Below are positions 25,672 through 34,111 of a DNA stretch of 64,000 nucleotides, piece by piece. The position numbers and the translations under genes are program-made. This stretch comes from Gammaproteobacteria bacterium HGW-Gammaproteobacteria-15. GTDB taxonomy: Bacteria > Pseudomonadota > Gammaproteobacteria > Enterobacterales > Alteromonadaceae. The DNA is taken from assembly GCA_002840125.1 (NCBI GenBank), contig PGZF01000001.1, positions 811,237-875,236 on the forward strand. Reading direction: 5' to 3'. Below the pieces are notes generated by a model. It saw only the letters and a list, made by a program, of their open reading frames with translations. It was not told the DNA's origin and did not search any database. How positions within the stretch are numbered: the first letter of the stretch is position 1; every line of letters starts with the position of its first letter.

Positions 25672-25697
25672 AAAAAGCGGCTCCCTATCGGAGCCGC
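25672..25697 (-). terminator. Terminator-like hairpin behind yajQ, at the btuB transcript start
   Basis: On the minus strand, GCGGCTCC-GATAG-GGAGCCGC is followed by TTTTTC, a classic intrinsic terminator for yajQ. The btuB promoter candidate (25702-25729) lies just upstream, so this hairpin would also form the first about 20 nt of the btuB RNA. Confidence 0.8.
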
Positions 25698-25701
25698 GTG
25701 C

Positions 25702-25729
25702 AGTTTACGCCATCAAAGAAAAATGTCAA
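25702..25729 (-). promoter_or_regulatory. Candidate sigma70 promoter for btuB
   Basis: On the minus strand, TTGACA (25729-25724), a 16-bp spacer and TAAACT (25707-25702). The start point would be near 25696, ahead of the cobalamin riboswitch. It lies between the yajQ stop and its terminator hairpin. Confidence 0.55.
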
Positions 25730-25751
25730 TAGATGGCTGGATGGCTAAAAC

Positions 25752-26234
25752 CTAATCGCGGAAGTTTTTAAATTGGAACGGCTGGCCCAGCTCGCTGGTG
25801 CGCACCAATTGCATAGCGGCCTGCAAATCATCACGCTTTTTACCGGTTACCCGCAGCTCTTCACCCTGGATCGCCACCTGCACCTTAATATTGCTATCCT
25901 TAACCAGTTTAACGATTTTTTTTGCCATCTCTTTATCGATGCCCTGCTTGATACTGACATGACGGGTGATAAATTTGCCGTGACGCTCTTCTTTTTCAAT
26001 CTTGAAACTACTGACATCCAGCTGCAACTTGCTGGCTTTCATGGCAAAAATATCAAACAGCTGCATCACTTGCTGGTCGGCTTCAGCGGTCAGCTCAATT
26101 TGCTCTTTGTTCAGCTCAATTTTGGCGTTAACGCCACGAAAATCGAAGCGGGTTTCAAGTTCCCGTTTGGCATTATCTACGGCGTTCTTCGCCTGATTCA
26201 TATCAATTTCTGAAACAATATCGAATGAAGGCAT
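25752..26234 (-). CDS. yajQ: YajQ family nucleotide-binding protein
   Basis: A 160-residue YajQ (UPF0234) protein with two ferredoxin-like RNA-binding-type folds. It has the conserved start [26 protein letters not shown], and a C-terminal [12 protein letters not shown]-like segment ending [10 protein letters not shown]. YajQ proteins bind nucleic acid, GTP or ATP, and some Xanthomonas relatives bind cyclic-di-GMP to act with transcription factors. It is monocistronic, with its own terminator. Confidence 0.95.
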   Translation of the reverse strand: MPSFDIVSEIDMNQAKNAVDNAKRELETRFDFRGVNAKIELNKEQIELTAEADQQVMQLFDIFAMKASKLQLDVSSFKIEKEERHGKFITRHVSIKQGIDKEMAKKIVKLVKDSNIKVQVAIQGEELRVTGKKRDDLQAAMQLVRTSELGQPFQFKNFRD

Positions 26235-26327
26235 GACAAGTCTCCTGTGCTTAAGCCATTCTGTCTGCTGGCGATTATAACCAGAAAACTGCTACAATCC
26301 GAGCGCCATATATCTTCGGGGGTCTTT

Positions 26328-26684
26328 GTGTCGCAAACATTTTATCGCTGGTTGTGTGTTTTCTGTTTTGTCGCTGCTACTGCCAGCTTTTTAGCTGAAT
26401 TAAGCGGCCACCGCATTGGTGGCGGCATAGCCCATTTAGATAAAGTGGCACACTTCGGTATTTTTGCCATACTCAGCGCCTTGCTGTGGAAAGGCTTTAA
26501 ACTCAGCCCCTGGCTGGCTTTTATCTTACTGGGTGCTTATGGTGGAGCTATTGAACTGGCACAGCATTACTTTACCCGCCGTAACGGCGACTGGTGGGAT
26601 TTGCTGGCAGATCTGGCCGGCGTAGTCAGTTTTTATCTGGTGCGGGCCCTATGGCACAAAATACGCCCACGCAGCCAGCGCTAA
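26328..26684 (+). CDS. VanZ-like small membrane protein
   Basis: A 118-residue protein with about four hydrophobic segments and the VanZ-family pattern LDKVAHFGIFAIL in the first half and GAIELAQHYFTRRNGDWWDLLADLAGV in the second. The GTG at 26328, with CGGGGG upstream, is preferred over an extension to 26247 that covers the yajQ promoter region. VanZ relatives are of uncertain function outside teicoplanin resistance. The last 34 bp overlap the next gene in another frame. Confidence 0.78.
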   Translation: MSQTFYRWLCVFCFVAATASFLAELSGHRIGGGIAHLDKVAHFGIFAILSALLWKGFKLSPWLAFILLGAYGGAIELAQHYFTRRNGDWWDLLADLAGVVSFYLVRALWHKIRPRSQR

Positions 26685-27553
26685 GCTGGACAGTTGTCGG
26701 CCAGGGCGCTATAGGTTTACTGGCTGCCAGCCGCTTTAAACTGGCAGGCTGGCCGGTACAGCTCTGGCTAAGACAACCTGCTGCACTGGATATCCGCTTT
26801 GAGCAACACCCCCTTCATTTTAACTGTGCGACTGCGCCACTGGCAGCCGTGTTAATACCGGTAAAAAGCTATGCCGTACCCGCTGCGGTGCAGGCGTTAT
26901 TACCGGCCCTGGCATCTGATGCCCAACTGGTGCTCAGCCACAATGGCATGGCTGCAACAGAACACATTTTACCGTCGCTTAGCCCAACACAGGGGTTGTG
27001 GTTTCTGACCACGACCCATGGTGCACTAAAGCAAGGTACAACTGTGCGCCATACCGGGCAAGGCCAAAGCGTATTGGCGCCGTTAAACGCGGCGGCGGAA
27101 AATCAGCTTTTAGCGGTGCAGAAGGCGATGGATATAGCCCTTGGGCCGGTTACACTAACTGAGAATATTCTGCCGTTTTTATGGCACAAGCTGGCAATTA
27201 ATGCGGCAATAAACCCGCTGACAGCACTGTATAACTGCAACAATGGCGAGCTGGCAAAAGCACAGTATCAACAGCAGATAAATCAGATCCTGACCGAAGT
27301 ATGCCAGGTGGCAGAAGCGGCAGGTTATCCGCTGCAATACGCGCAAATGCTGGAAAAAGTACAGCAGGTTATCCAGAGCACGGCAGCTAATTTCTCGTCA
27401 ATGCAGCAAGATATTACGCACAAACGCCGTACTGAAATAGACGCTATTACCGGTTATATCGTCACGCAGGCAGCACGCTATAACATTGCCGTGCCGCACA
27501 ACACACAACTCTTGCAACAGGTGCTGCAATTGCAGCACCGCGTACAACGTTAA
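26651..27553 (+). CDS. Ketopantoate reductase family protein (PanE/ApbA)
   Basis: A 300-residue NADPH-dependent reductase of the 2-dehydropantoate 2-reductase family. An N-terminal Rossmann motif VVGQGAIGLLAA is followed by VKSYAVPAAVQALLP and LSHNGMAA. The C-terminal helical domain has LWHKLAINAAINPLTALYNCNNGEL, which carries the catalytic lysine and asparagine, and SSMQQDITHKRRTEIDAI. It would make pantoate for pantothenate and CoA. The ATG at 26651 lies inside the preceding gene. It is convergent with thiI, the stops overlapping. Confidence 0.87.
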   Translation: MAQNTPTQPALSWTVVGQGAIGLLAASRFKLAGWPVQLWLRQPAALDIRFEQHPLHFNCATAPLAAVLIPVKSYAVPAAVQALLPALASDAQLVLSHNGMAATEHILPSLSPTQGLWFLTTTHGALKQGTTVRHTGQGQSVLAPLNAAAENQLLAVQKAMDIALGPVTLTENILPFLWHKLAINAAINPLTALYNCNNGELAKAQYQQQINQILTEVCQVAEAAGYPLQYAQMLEKVQQVIQSTAANFSSMQQDITHKRRTEIDAITGYIVTQAARYNIAVPHNTQLLQQVLQLQHRVQR

Positions 27554-29007
27554 GGCCGGTAAACCGCTACGTTGCTAAAGCCCTGATCCTGCAATACCAC
27601 GGCCTGTAACCGGCTCATTACGCCGCGTTCACAGTAAAAATAGTATTGTTTGCTCTGATCAAGGTTAGCAAACTGCGATGCCAGACGGAAAAACGGCAGT
27701 TCAACTACGTTATGCCCGGCAACTGTCAGCGGTTTAATATCGGTTTCTTCCGGGCTGCGAATATCCAGCACTACTGCATCGGCCGGCAGTTGTGCCAGCT
27801 CAGTCACCACATGCGCCTGTTGCTCAGCCTGATAATCTACCGTGCGGATATCCAGCACTTTTGCTGCTTTTACTGCCTGCTCCAGCACGCTGAAATCAAA
27901 CTTTTGCTCATTGGCCAGCACTTCCGACAGTACTGCATTCACCGTGGGCTTTTTCGAGATAACTCCGCAATATTCCGGCATGCTTTTGGCAATATCTTCA
28001 GCACCAATTTTGCGGCACATATCAATTATTTCCTGCTTGTCCTGATAAATCAGGGGGCGCAGGATCAGCATTTCAGTAACCCGGTCTATCACGTTTAAAT
28101 TGGTAATGGTTTGGCTTGATACCTGGCCAATACTTTCACCGGTAACTATGGCTTTAATGCCCAGGCTTTCGGCTACTTCGCTGGCTGCCCGCATCATCAT
28201 CCGCTTTAATATTACGCCCATTAAACCGCTATCGATGGTTTCTAAAATCTGGTCCACCACCGGGGCAAAGTTAACACTGACAAACTTTACTTTGTGCGAC
28301 AGGCTGTATTTTTGCCAGATATGAAACGCCATTTCACGCACCCCAGCCTCATGGGCGGCACCACCGAGGTTAAAAAACAGGTAATGCGTACGCAGGCCTT
28401 TGCGGATCATCAGATAGCTGGCCACGGCAGAATCATAGCCACCGGAGATCAGTGATAACACATCTGACTGCGACGGCAGCGGAAAACCGCCCATGCCCTG
28501 GTGCATCTTGCGCACCATAATCAGCCGATCTTTTCTGATCTCCAGCGTTACTACCAGGTCCGGTTTTTTCAGCTGCACTTTGGCACTGGCAACATGCTGA
28601 TTTAAACCGCCGCCAATATAGCGTTCAGCTTCTATTGAGGTAAATTCATGATTACCACTGCGGCGCACCCTTACGCTAAAGGTTTTATTGACCAGCTGCG
28701 CAGCATATACCGCCAGCACCTGCTCAAAAATATCGTGCAGGCTGCTAAAGGCAGAAGATTGCATTTCAGCAAAGGCAACCACGCCCGGAATACACCCCAG
28801 CCGCTCAATTAAACGTTGCCGCAAGGCTTCGTCGTCGCTGTCACAACGCACGGTAAGATGATCAAAGTTGTTGTTAACCACTACCGTAGCGTCGACCTGC
28901 AACAGGATAGTTTTCAGGTTTCGCTCCAACAGCAGCGTTTGGCGTTTACGCACCGATTTACTTTTAATAGCAATTTCGGGGTGTAATTTGATAAGAAATT
29001 CAATCAT
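27550..29007 (-). CDS. thiI: ThiI, tRNA 4-thiouridine sulfurtransferase with rhodanese domain
   Basis: A 485-residue enzyme with three parts: an N-terminal ferredoxin-like plus THUMP domain (about 1-165), a PP-loop ATPase domain with SGGYDSAVASYLM (about 185), and a C-terminal rhodanese domain (about 400-485) with the persulfide cysteine in FYCERGVMS. It adenylates U8 of tRNA and transfers sulfur to give s4U. The rhodanese-bearing form also serves thiamine thiazole synthesis. A terminator lies between it and pomB. Confidence 0.96.
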   Translation of the reverse strand: MIEFLIKLHPEIAIKSKSVRKRQTLLLERNLKTILLQVDATVVVNNNFDHLTVRCDSDDEALRQRLIERLGCIPGVVAFAEMQSSAFSSLHDIFEQVLAVYAAQLVNKTFSVRVRRSGNHEFTSIEAERYIGGGLNQHVASAKVQLKKPDLVVTLEIRKDRLIMVRKMHQGMGGFPLPSQSDVLSLISGGYDSAVASYLMIRKGLRTHYLFFNLGGAAHEAGVREMAFHIWQKYSLSHKVKFVSVNFAPVVDQILETIDSGLMGVILKRMMMRAASEVAESLGIKAIVTGESIGQVSSQTITNLNVIDRVTEMLILRPLIYQDKQEIIDMCRKIGAEDIAKSMPEYCGVISKKPTVNAVLSEVLANEQKFDFSVLEQAVKAAKVLDIRTVDYQAEQQAHVVTELAQLPADAVVLDIRSPEETDIKPLTVAGHNVVELPFFRLASQFANLDQSKQYYFYCERGVMSRLQAVVLQDQGFSNVAVYRP

Positions 29008-29030
29008 CAGACAACAGCATAGTTAAGCAG

Positions 29031-29084
29031 AAAAAAAGTGGCGCAGATTATAGCGGATCTGTACAGAAAGACCTAATCTGCGCA
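29031..29084 (-). terminator. Terminator behind pomAB, overlapping a thiI -10-like box
   Basis: On the minus strand, TGCGCAGATTA ... TAATCTGCGC pair across a 23-base loop and are followed by CACTTTTTTT. The 3' arm contains TATAAT (29052-29047), a possible -10 element for thiI, whose start lies 40 bp on. No good -35 was found, so the promoter idea is weak. Confidence 0.7.
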
Positions 29085-29097
29085 CTACTCAGAGTGA

Positions 29098-30063
29098 TTA
29101 AGGCAACTGCTGGCTGGGAGGCTCCAGGCTTATCGGGTCTGACTCTTTGGCTTTACCCTGCATAATGGCAATTTCTACCCTGCGGTTACGCCGCCTGCCC
29201 TGTTCGGTGTCATTCGGCACTAGCGGCTTGGTGTCGGCATGCCCTACTACGACTAAACGGGTACGGTCAAAGCCGGTTGCTTTTATCATTTCGGTAGCTA
29301 CTGACACAGCACGCTTGGCCGATAAATCCCAGTTATTGCTGTGCAATTCGTCAGAAACCTGAATATTATCGGTATGGCCGGTAACGGTAATTTCACCGGG
29401 TACCTCATTGAGTAAAGTACCAATACGCTGCACTATCGGTTTAAACCTGGGTTGTAAAAAAGATGAGCCCGAAGGAAATGAGCCGTTTTCCCGGATACGG
29501 ATAATAATTTGCTGGCCCAGAGATTCCAGCTCTATAGCACCATCAACAATTTGCTGCTGCAGTTGTTCGGCCAGCTTTTTCACCATTTCATTGGTTTGCT
29601 CCTGCGCCGCCTGAGCTTCGGCTGTTGCCGCAGCAGATTCGCCATCCATAATTTCTTCAGCATTACTAACCGACTGGCCGCCGCTTAAGTCTTCCCGCTG
29701 CTCTTGTCGCCCGCCGGCAGAATCTTCTTCACCAGCCTGAAACTCAATGACCTGCTGGGTAATTTCAATGGTTTGCTGCTGCAGGGTTTCAATCGGCGTA
29801 GGATCGGGGCGGCCCGGGCGAAACTCCATCGCTATCACGCTGGTACCCTTGGGAATATCTTCCACTTCAATTTTATTTTGCACACCAAAGGCAAACTTCA
29901 TAGAGCCGGCAATTTGTTTAAACTTCAGCACATCCATTTCTGAAAATGCCAGCAGCAGGACGAAAAAGCACATTAACAGCGCCATTAAATCGGCAAAAGT
30001 GCCCATATACTGGGGTAAACCAGGCGGTGGACATTTGCACTCTTCTTCTGCGTGATCACTCAT
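29098..30063 (-). CDS. pomB: PomB/MotB-type flagellar stator protein
   Basis: A 321-residue stator subunit. One transmembrane helix near the N-terminus carries the ion-binding aspartate in YMGTFADLMALLMCFFVLL (about residue 26). A long acidic/Gln-rich linker follows. The C-terminal OmpA-like domain (about 185-300) binds peptidoglycan, with VTGHTDN and SAKRAVSVATEMI. With PomA it forms the ion channel that drives flagellar rotation. PomB (sodium) rather than MotB (proton) is inferred from similarity to Vibrio/Shewanella PomB. It lies 3 bp after pomA. Confidence 0.9.
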   Translation of the reverse strand: MSDHAEEECKCPPPGLPQYMGTFADLMALLMCFFVLLLAFSEMDVLKFKQIAGSMKFAFGVQNKIEVEDIPKGTSVIAMEFRPGRPDPTPIETLQQQTIEITQQVIEFQAGEEDSAGGRQEQREDLSGGQSVSNAEEIMDGESAAATAEAQAAQEQTNEMVKKLAEQLQQQIVDGAIELESLGQQIIIRIRENGSFPSGSSFLQPRFKPIVQRIGTLLNEVPGEITVTGHTDNIQVSDELHSNNWDLSAKRAVSVATEMIKATGFDRTRLVVVGHADTKPLVPNDTEQGRRRNRRVEIAIMQGKAKESDPISLEPPSQQLP

Positions 30064-30066
30064 AGA

Positions 30067-30834
30067 TTACTCCGCCGGCACCACTTCACGTTTACCCTGC
30101 GCTAAATAGTTACGCAGTATGCCTTCAATCACTTTCGGATTCTGGCCATCCTGAATGCCTAAGATGGCATCAAGGATCAGCTGGTTGTTCATTTTTTCCT
30201 GCTGATTGCGGATCGCCAGTTTATCTGCCAGCGGTATGGCTATTACGTTGGCAATGAAAGCACCGTACAAGGTGGTTAACAACGCCACTGCCATGGCCGG
30301 CCCTATGGCTTTGGGGTCATCCATATTAGATAACATCGCCACCAGGCCGATAAGGGTACCAATCATACCCATGGCCGGAGCAACATCCCCCAGGCTTTTA
30401 AAAATGGCAATTGCGGATTCATGGCGTTTTTCGGTCAGGCTAATGTCTTTTAACAACGTGGCCCGCACTACATCGGCGTCATGGCCGTCTACTAACATAT
30501 TGACGCCTTTTTGCATAAACGAATTAGGTATTTCAGCCTCTTCCAGCGCCAGAAAGCCGCCTTTACGCGCTGAGTCAGCCAGTTGCACAGCTTTTTCGAT
30601 CAGCTCTTCGGGCGATTCAATCTTAAACATAAAGGCTTTAACGGCTGCTTTGCCCGAACCAAAAAACTGGGTCAGCGTAAATTTAGAGATAACCACAAAG
30701 ATAGAGCCACCAAAAACAATCAGTACAGATACTGTATCGGCAAACATCCCCGGAGCACCGCTGCTGCCCAAAATCATCGCCATGACAATAAAACCAATTG
30801 CACCTAACATACCAACGAGGGTAGCTAAATCCAC
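30067..30834 (-). CDS. pomA: PomA/MotA-type flagellar stator protein
   Basis: A 255-residue stator subunit with four hydrophobic helices: two at the N-terminus (MLGAIGFIVMAMILG; VSVLIVFGGSIFVVI) and two in the second half (APAMGMIGTLIGLVAML; AVALLTTLYGAFIANVIAIPLA). The large cytoplasmic loop between them has charged residues that contact FliG. The 255-residue size matches sodium-type PomA (MotA is nearer 295). It is first in the pomAB operon. No other flagellar genes are near. Confidence 0.92.
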   Translation of the reverse strand: MDLATLVGMLGAIGFIVMAMILGSSGAPGMFADTVSVLIVFGGSIFVVISKFTLTQFFGSGKAAVKAFMFKIESPEELIEKAVQLADSARKGGFLALEEAEIPNSFMQKGVNMLVDGHDADVVRATLLKDISLTEKRHESAIAIFKSLGDVAPAMGMIGTLIGLVAMLSNMDDPKAIGPAMAVALLTTLYGAFIANVIAIPLADKLAIRNQQEKMNNQLILDAILGIQDGQNPKVIEGILRNYLAQGKREVVPAE

Positions 30835-31033
30835 TTTACTCTCCTTAATTGCAACACTACTGCACCAGCCATCTGTACAAGTTTATCTTAGACGATAGTT
30901 GTTTATCGACAACCACACAGAATGATTAAGCATAAATTATGTAAAATTATCAATTTAGCCTTTCACATCCGCTTTCTGATTGACCATAATAGCCTGCTAA
31001 GGTACCTTTGCGCACACTTTTTCCGGGGGTAGT

Positions 31034-31279
31034 ATGAGCAAGAAAAAAGCAGATTTAAGCCAGTTCGAGCAAACCTTGTCAGAACTTGAGCTTATTGTGC
31101 AGCAACTGGAGCAGGGCGAGTTATCACTGGATCAGTCTCTGCAGCAATTTGAACGCGGTATTACCCTGGCCCGGCAAAGCCAGCAGCTGCTGCAAGCTGC
31201 AGAGCAAAAAGTACAGATCCTGATGCAGCAGCAACAGCAGGAATCATTATTACCCTTTGACCCGCCTGCAGGAGAATAA
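31034..31279 (+). CDS. xseB: XseB, exodeoxyribonuclease VII small subunit
   Basis: An 81-residue coiled-coil protein with [33 protein letters not shown] split across the family signature, plus a Gln-rich C-terminus. It joins XseA in exonuclease VII, which degrades single-stranded DNA. A CGGGGG ribosome site precedes the ATG. The stop is one base before the ispA GTG, the usual xseB-ispA-dxs operon. Confidence 0.95.
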   Translation: MSKKKADLSQFEQTLSELELIVQQLEQGELSLDQSLQQFERGITLARQSQQLLQAAEQKVQILMQQQQQESLLPFDPPAGE

Positions 31280-31280
31280 G

Positions 31281-32168
31281 GTGCAACCTGAACGTTTAGC
31301 CGTATATCAGCAACGGGTCGAACAGCATTTACAGCAATATTTAGACAGCCGTACTGTTACCGATCAGCGGCTGTTGTCTGCTATGTCGTACAGTTTATTG
31401 CTGGGTGGCAAAAGAGTGCGGCCATTTCTGGTGTACAGTTGCGGCACGCTGCTTGGCGCCAGCCTGCATGATCTGGATGGCCCGGCCGCAGCGCTGGAAG
31501 CCTTACACAGTTACTCTCTTATTCACGACGATTTACCGGCGATGGATAACGACGACTTGCGCCGCGGCAAACCTACCTGTCACAAAGCCTTTGATGAGGC
31601 TACCGCTATACTGGCCGGTGATGCGTTGCAAACCCTGGCGTTTGAGCTGATCAGTAGCCATCCCTATCAACAGGTTAGTAATGCTCAGATACTGCAAATG
31701 GTGCAACAACTGGCCACTGCAGCCGGCTACAGCGGCATGTGTGGCGGCCAGGCGATAGATTTAGCCCAAACTAATCAAAGCAGCACTTTGGCACAATTGG
31801 AGCGCATGCACAGGTTAAAAACCGGCGCGCTCATTGAAAGCGCGGTACACTTAGCCTGGCTATGCAGCCCGAAACGCGATGCAGCCGAGCTTGGCGCGCT
31901 GTTAAACTTCGCCCGTGCATTAGGGCTGGCATTTCAGGTGCAGGATGATATTCTCGACATTGAAAGCGATACCAGCACACTTGGCAAGCCACAGGGGTCA
32001 GACACCAAGGCCAACAAATCAACCTACCCGGCATTACTGGGGCTGGACAATGCCAAAGCCAAAGCACAGCAATTATATCAGGATGCACTGAACGCTCTGG
32101 CACGCTTACCGTATAACACTGATGAGCTACGCGCCTTTGCGCAGTATATTATCGAACGCAGGTTTTAA
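31281..32168 (+). CDS. ispA: IspA, farnesyl diphosphate synthase
   Basis: A 295-residue prenyl transferase that condenses IPP with DMAPP and GPP to give FPP. The first aspartate-rich motif is [12 protein letters not shown] (about residue 85) and the second is FQVQDDILD (about 220). [11 protein letters not shown] is the substrate-binding region. The GTG at 31281 with AGGAGA upstream is preferred over a frame extended into xseB. The second gene of the xseB-ispA-dxs operon. Confidence 0.96.
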   Translation: MQPERLAVYQQRVEQHLQQYLDSRTVTDQRLLSAMSYSLLLGGKRVRPFLVYSCGTLLGASLHDLDGPAAALEALHSYSLIHDDLPAMDNDDLRRGKPTCHKAFDEATAILAGDALQTLAFELISSHPYQQVSNAQILQMVQQLATAAGYSGMCGGQAIDLAQTNQSSTLAQLERMHRLKTGALIESAVHLAWLCSPKRDAAELGALLNFARALGLAFQVQDDILDIESDTSTLGKPQGSDTKANKSTYPALLGLDNAKAKAQQLYQDALNALARLPYNTDELRAFAQYIIERRF

Positions 32169-32182
32169 CACAGGCATGGATT

Positions 32183-34042
32183 ATGGCGTTAGATATTAAC
32201 GATTACCCGTTATTAGCCAAGGCTAATTTACCCGAGCAGCTGCGTCAGCTGCCACAAGACAAACTGCCCGCGCTCAGTGACGAGCTGCGCAGTTACTTAT
32301 TGCAAAGTGTTAGCCAGAGCAGTGGCCACTTTGCCTCTGGCCTAGGCACCGTCGAGCTTACCGTAGCTTTGCATTATGTCTATAACACCCCGTTTGACCG
32401 CGTGATATGGGATGTCGGCCATCAGGCTTATCCGCATAAAATTCTGACTGGCCGCGCTGAACGTATGCACACCATCCGTCAGAAAGATGGCCTGCACCCT
32501 TTTCCGTATCGCGAAGAGAGCGAATACGACGTGTTGTCTGTCGGCCATTCCAGTACCTCAATCAGTGCTGCTTTGGGTATGGCCATTGCGGCTCAGCAGG
32601 CGCGCAATAACCGTAAAGTTGTCGCTGTAATTGGTGATGGTGCAATTACGGCGGGTATGGCATTTGAAGCGCTGAACCACGCCGGAGAAGTACGCCCGGA
32701 TATGCTGGTTATTCTGAATGACAATGAAATGTCGATTTCAGAGAACGTTGGTGCCTTAAACCGGTATTTTGCCCGTATTTTATCCGGCAGTTTTTACACC
32801 AGCCTGCGCGAGGGCGGCAAAAAGATTTTAAGCGGTGTGCCGCCGTTACATGAGCTGGCCAGCCGTGCTGAAGAACATTTTAAAGGTATGGTTACACCCG
32901 GCACCTTTTTTGAAGAGCTGGGCTTTAACTATATCGGCCCAATTGACGGTCACGACGTGTTGGGGCTGGTAGATACCATCCGCAATATGCGTAATTTGAA
33001 AGGGCCGCAGCTGCTGCACATTGTCACGAAAAAAGGCAAAGGCTACGCGCCGGCAGAAGCTGATCCTATTGGTTATCACGCCGTGTCTAAATTTAACCCG
33101 GATGAGCAAAAGCAACCGGCAAAAAAAGCTGGCCGGCCGAGTTTTTCCAATATCTTCGGCAACTGGATTTGCGATATGGCCGCCCAGGATGAGCGCTTGC
33201 AGGCTATTACGCCAGCCATGCGCGAGGGCTCTGACTTAGTTCGCTTTTCTAAAAGCTACCCCAAACGCTACTTCGATGTCGCCATTGCCGAGCAGCATGC
33301 GGTAACGCTGGCCGCCGGTATGGCAATTGAAGGCTTAAAACCGGTAGTGGCTATCTACTCCAGCTTTTTACAGCGCGGCTATGATCAACTGATCCATGAT
33401 GTTGCCCTGCAAAACCTTGACGTGCTGTTTGCGGTTGACCGTGCCGGTGTAGTCGGTGCCGATGGCCCAACCCATCAAGGTGCTTTTGACATCAGCTTTA
33501 TGCGCTGCATTCCGAATATAGTTATTATGGTGCCATCAGACGAAGATGAATGCCGCCAGATGCTATATACCGGCTATCAATATCAGGGCCCGGCAGCCGT
33601 GCGTTATCCGCGTGGCAGTGGCACCGGTATTGATGCGCAGCCACAAATGCAATTGCTGCCACTGGGTAAAGCCAGGGTGGTACGTCAGGGCGAACATACC
33701 GCCATACTGGCTTTTGGCCCGCTGTTAAGTGCCTGTCAGCACGCAGCAGAGCAGTTAAACGCTACCCTGGTAGATATGCGCTTTGTAAAGCCACTGGATG
33801 AAAAGCTGTTAACTGAACTGGCGCAAAGCCATAAGCTGTTGGTAACGGTTGAAGACAACGCCATCGGCGGTGGCGCTGGCTCAGCGGTAAATGAGTTTAT
33901 TGCCCATGCACAACTGGCCGTATCAAGCCTGAACCTTGGCTTGCCGGATCACTTTATTAAGCATGGCAGCCAGGAAGAAATTTATACCGAACTGGCGCTG
34001 GACAGCAACGGCATTCTTGCCAGTATCCAACAACGGCTGTAA
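32183..34042 (+). CDS. dxs: Dxs, 1-deoxy-D-xylulose-5-phosphate synthase
   Basis: A 619-residue thiamine-diphosphate enzyme that joins pyruvate and glyceraldehyde-3-phosphate, the first step of the MEP isoprenoid pathway. [19 protein letters not shown] at the start, the ThDP motif [28 protein letters not shown]-like [14 protein letters not shown], and the C-terminal transketolase region [16 protein letters not shown] are all intact. It lies 14 bp after ispA. A terminator follows at 34075. Confidence 0.97.
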   Translation: MALDINDYPLLAKANLPEQLRQLPQDKLPALSDELRSYLLQSVSQSSGHFASGLGTVELTVALHYVYNTPFDRVIWDVGHQAYPHKILTGRAERMHTIRQKDGLHPFPYREESEYDVLSVGHSSTSISAALGMAIAAQQARNNRKVVAVIGDGAITAGMAFEALNHAGEVRPDMLVILNDNEMSISENVGALNRYFARILSGSFYTSLREGGKKILSGVPPLHELASRAEEHFKGMVTPGTFFEELGFNYIGPIDGHDVLGLVDTIRNMRNLKGPQLLHIVTKKGKGYAPAEADPIGYHAVSKFNPDEQKQPAKKAGRPSFSNIFGNWICDMAAQDERLQAITPAMREGSDLVRFSKSYPKRYFDVAIAEQHAVTLAAGMAIEGLKPVVAIYSSFLQRGYDQLIHDVALQNLDVLFAVDRAGVVGADGPTHQGAFDISFMRCIPNIVIMVPSDEDECRQMLYTGYQYQGPAAVRYPRGSGTGIDAQPQMQLLPLGKARVVRQGEHTAILAFGPLLSACQHAAEQLNATLVDMRFVKPLDEKLLTELAQSHKLLVTVEDNAIGGGAGSAVNEFIAHAQLAVSSLNLGLPDHFIKHGSQEEIYTELALDSNGILASIQQRL

Positions 34043-34074
34043 CCGTTAAAGCCACTAATTAACACCACTAAAAG

Positions 34075-34111
34075 CCCGCTGCTAACCAAGCCGTTATCAG
34101 CGGGTATTTTT
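34075..34111. terminator. Terminator behind dxs, shared with the convergent cyclase gene
   Basis: CCCGCTG-C-TAAC / GTTA-T-CAGCGGG with a 6-base loop, followed by TATTTTT on the plus strand and CTTTTAG on the minus strand. It overlaps the last codons of the convergent gene. Confidence 0.8.
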
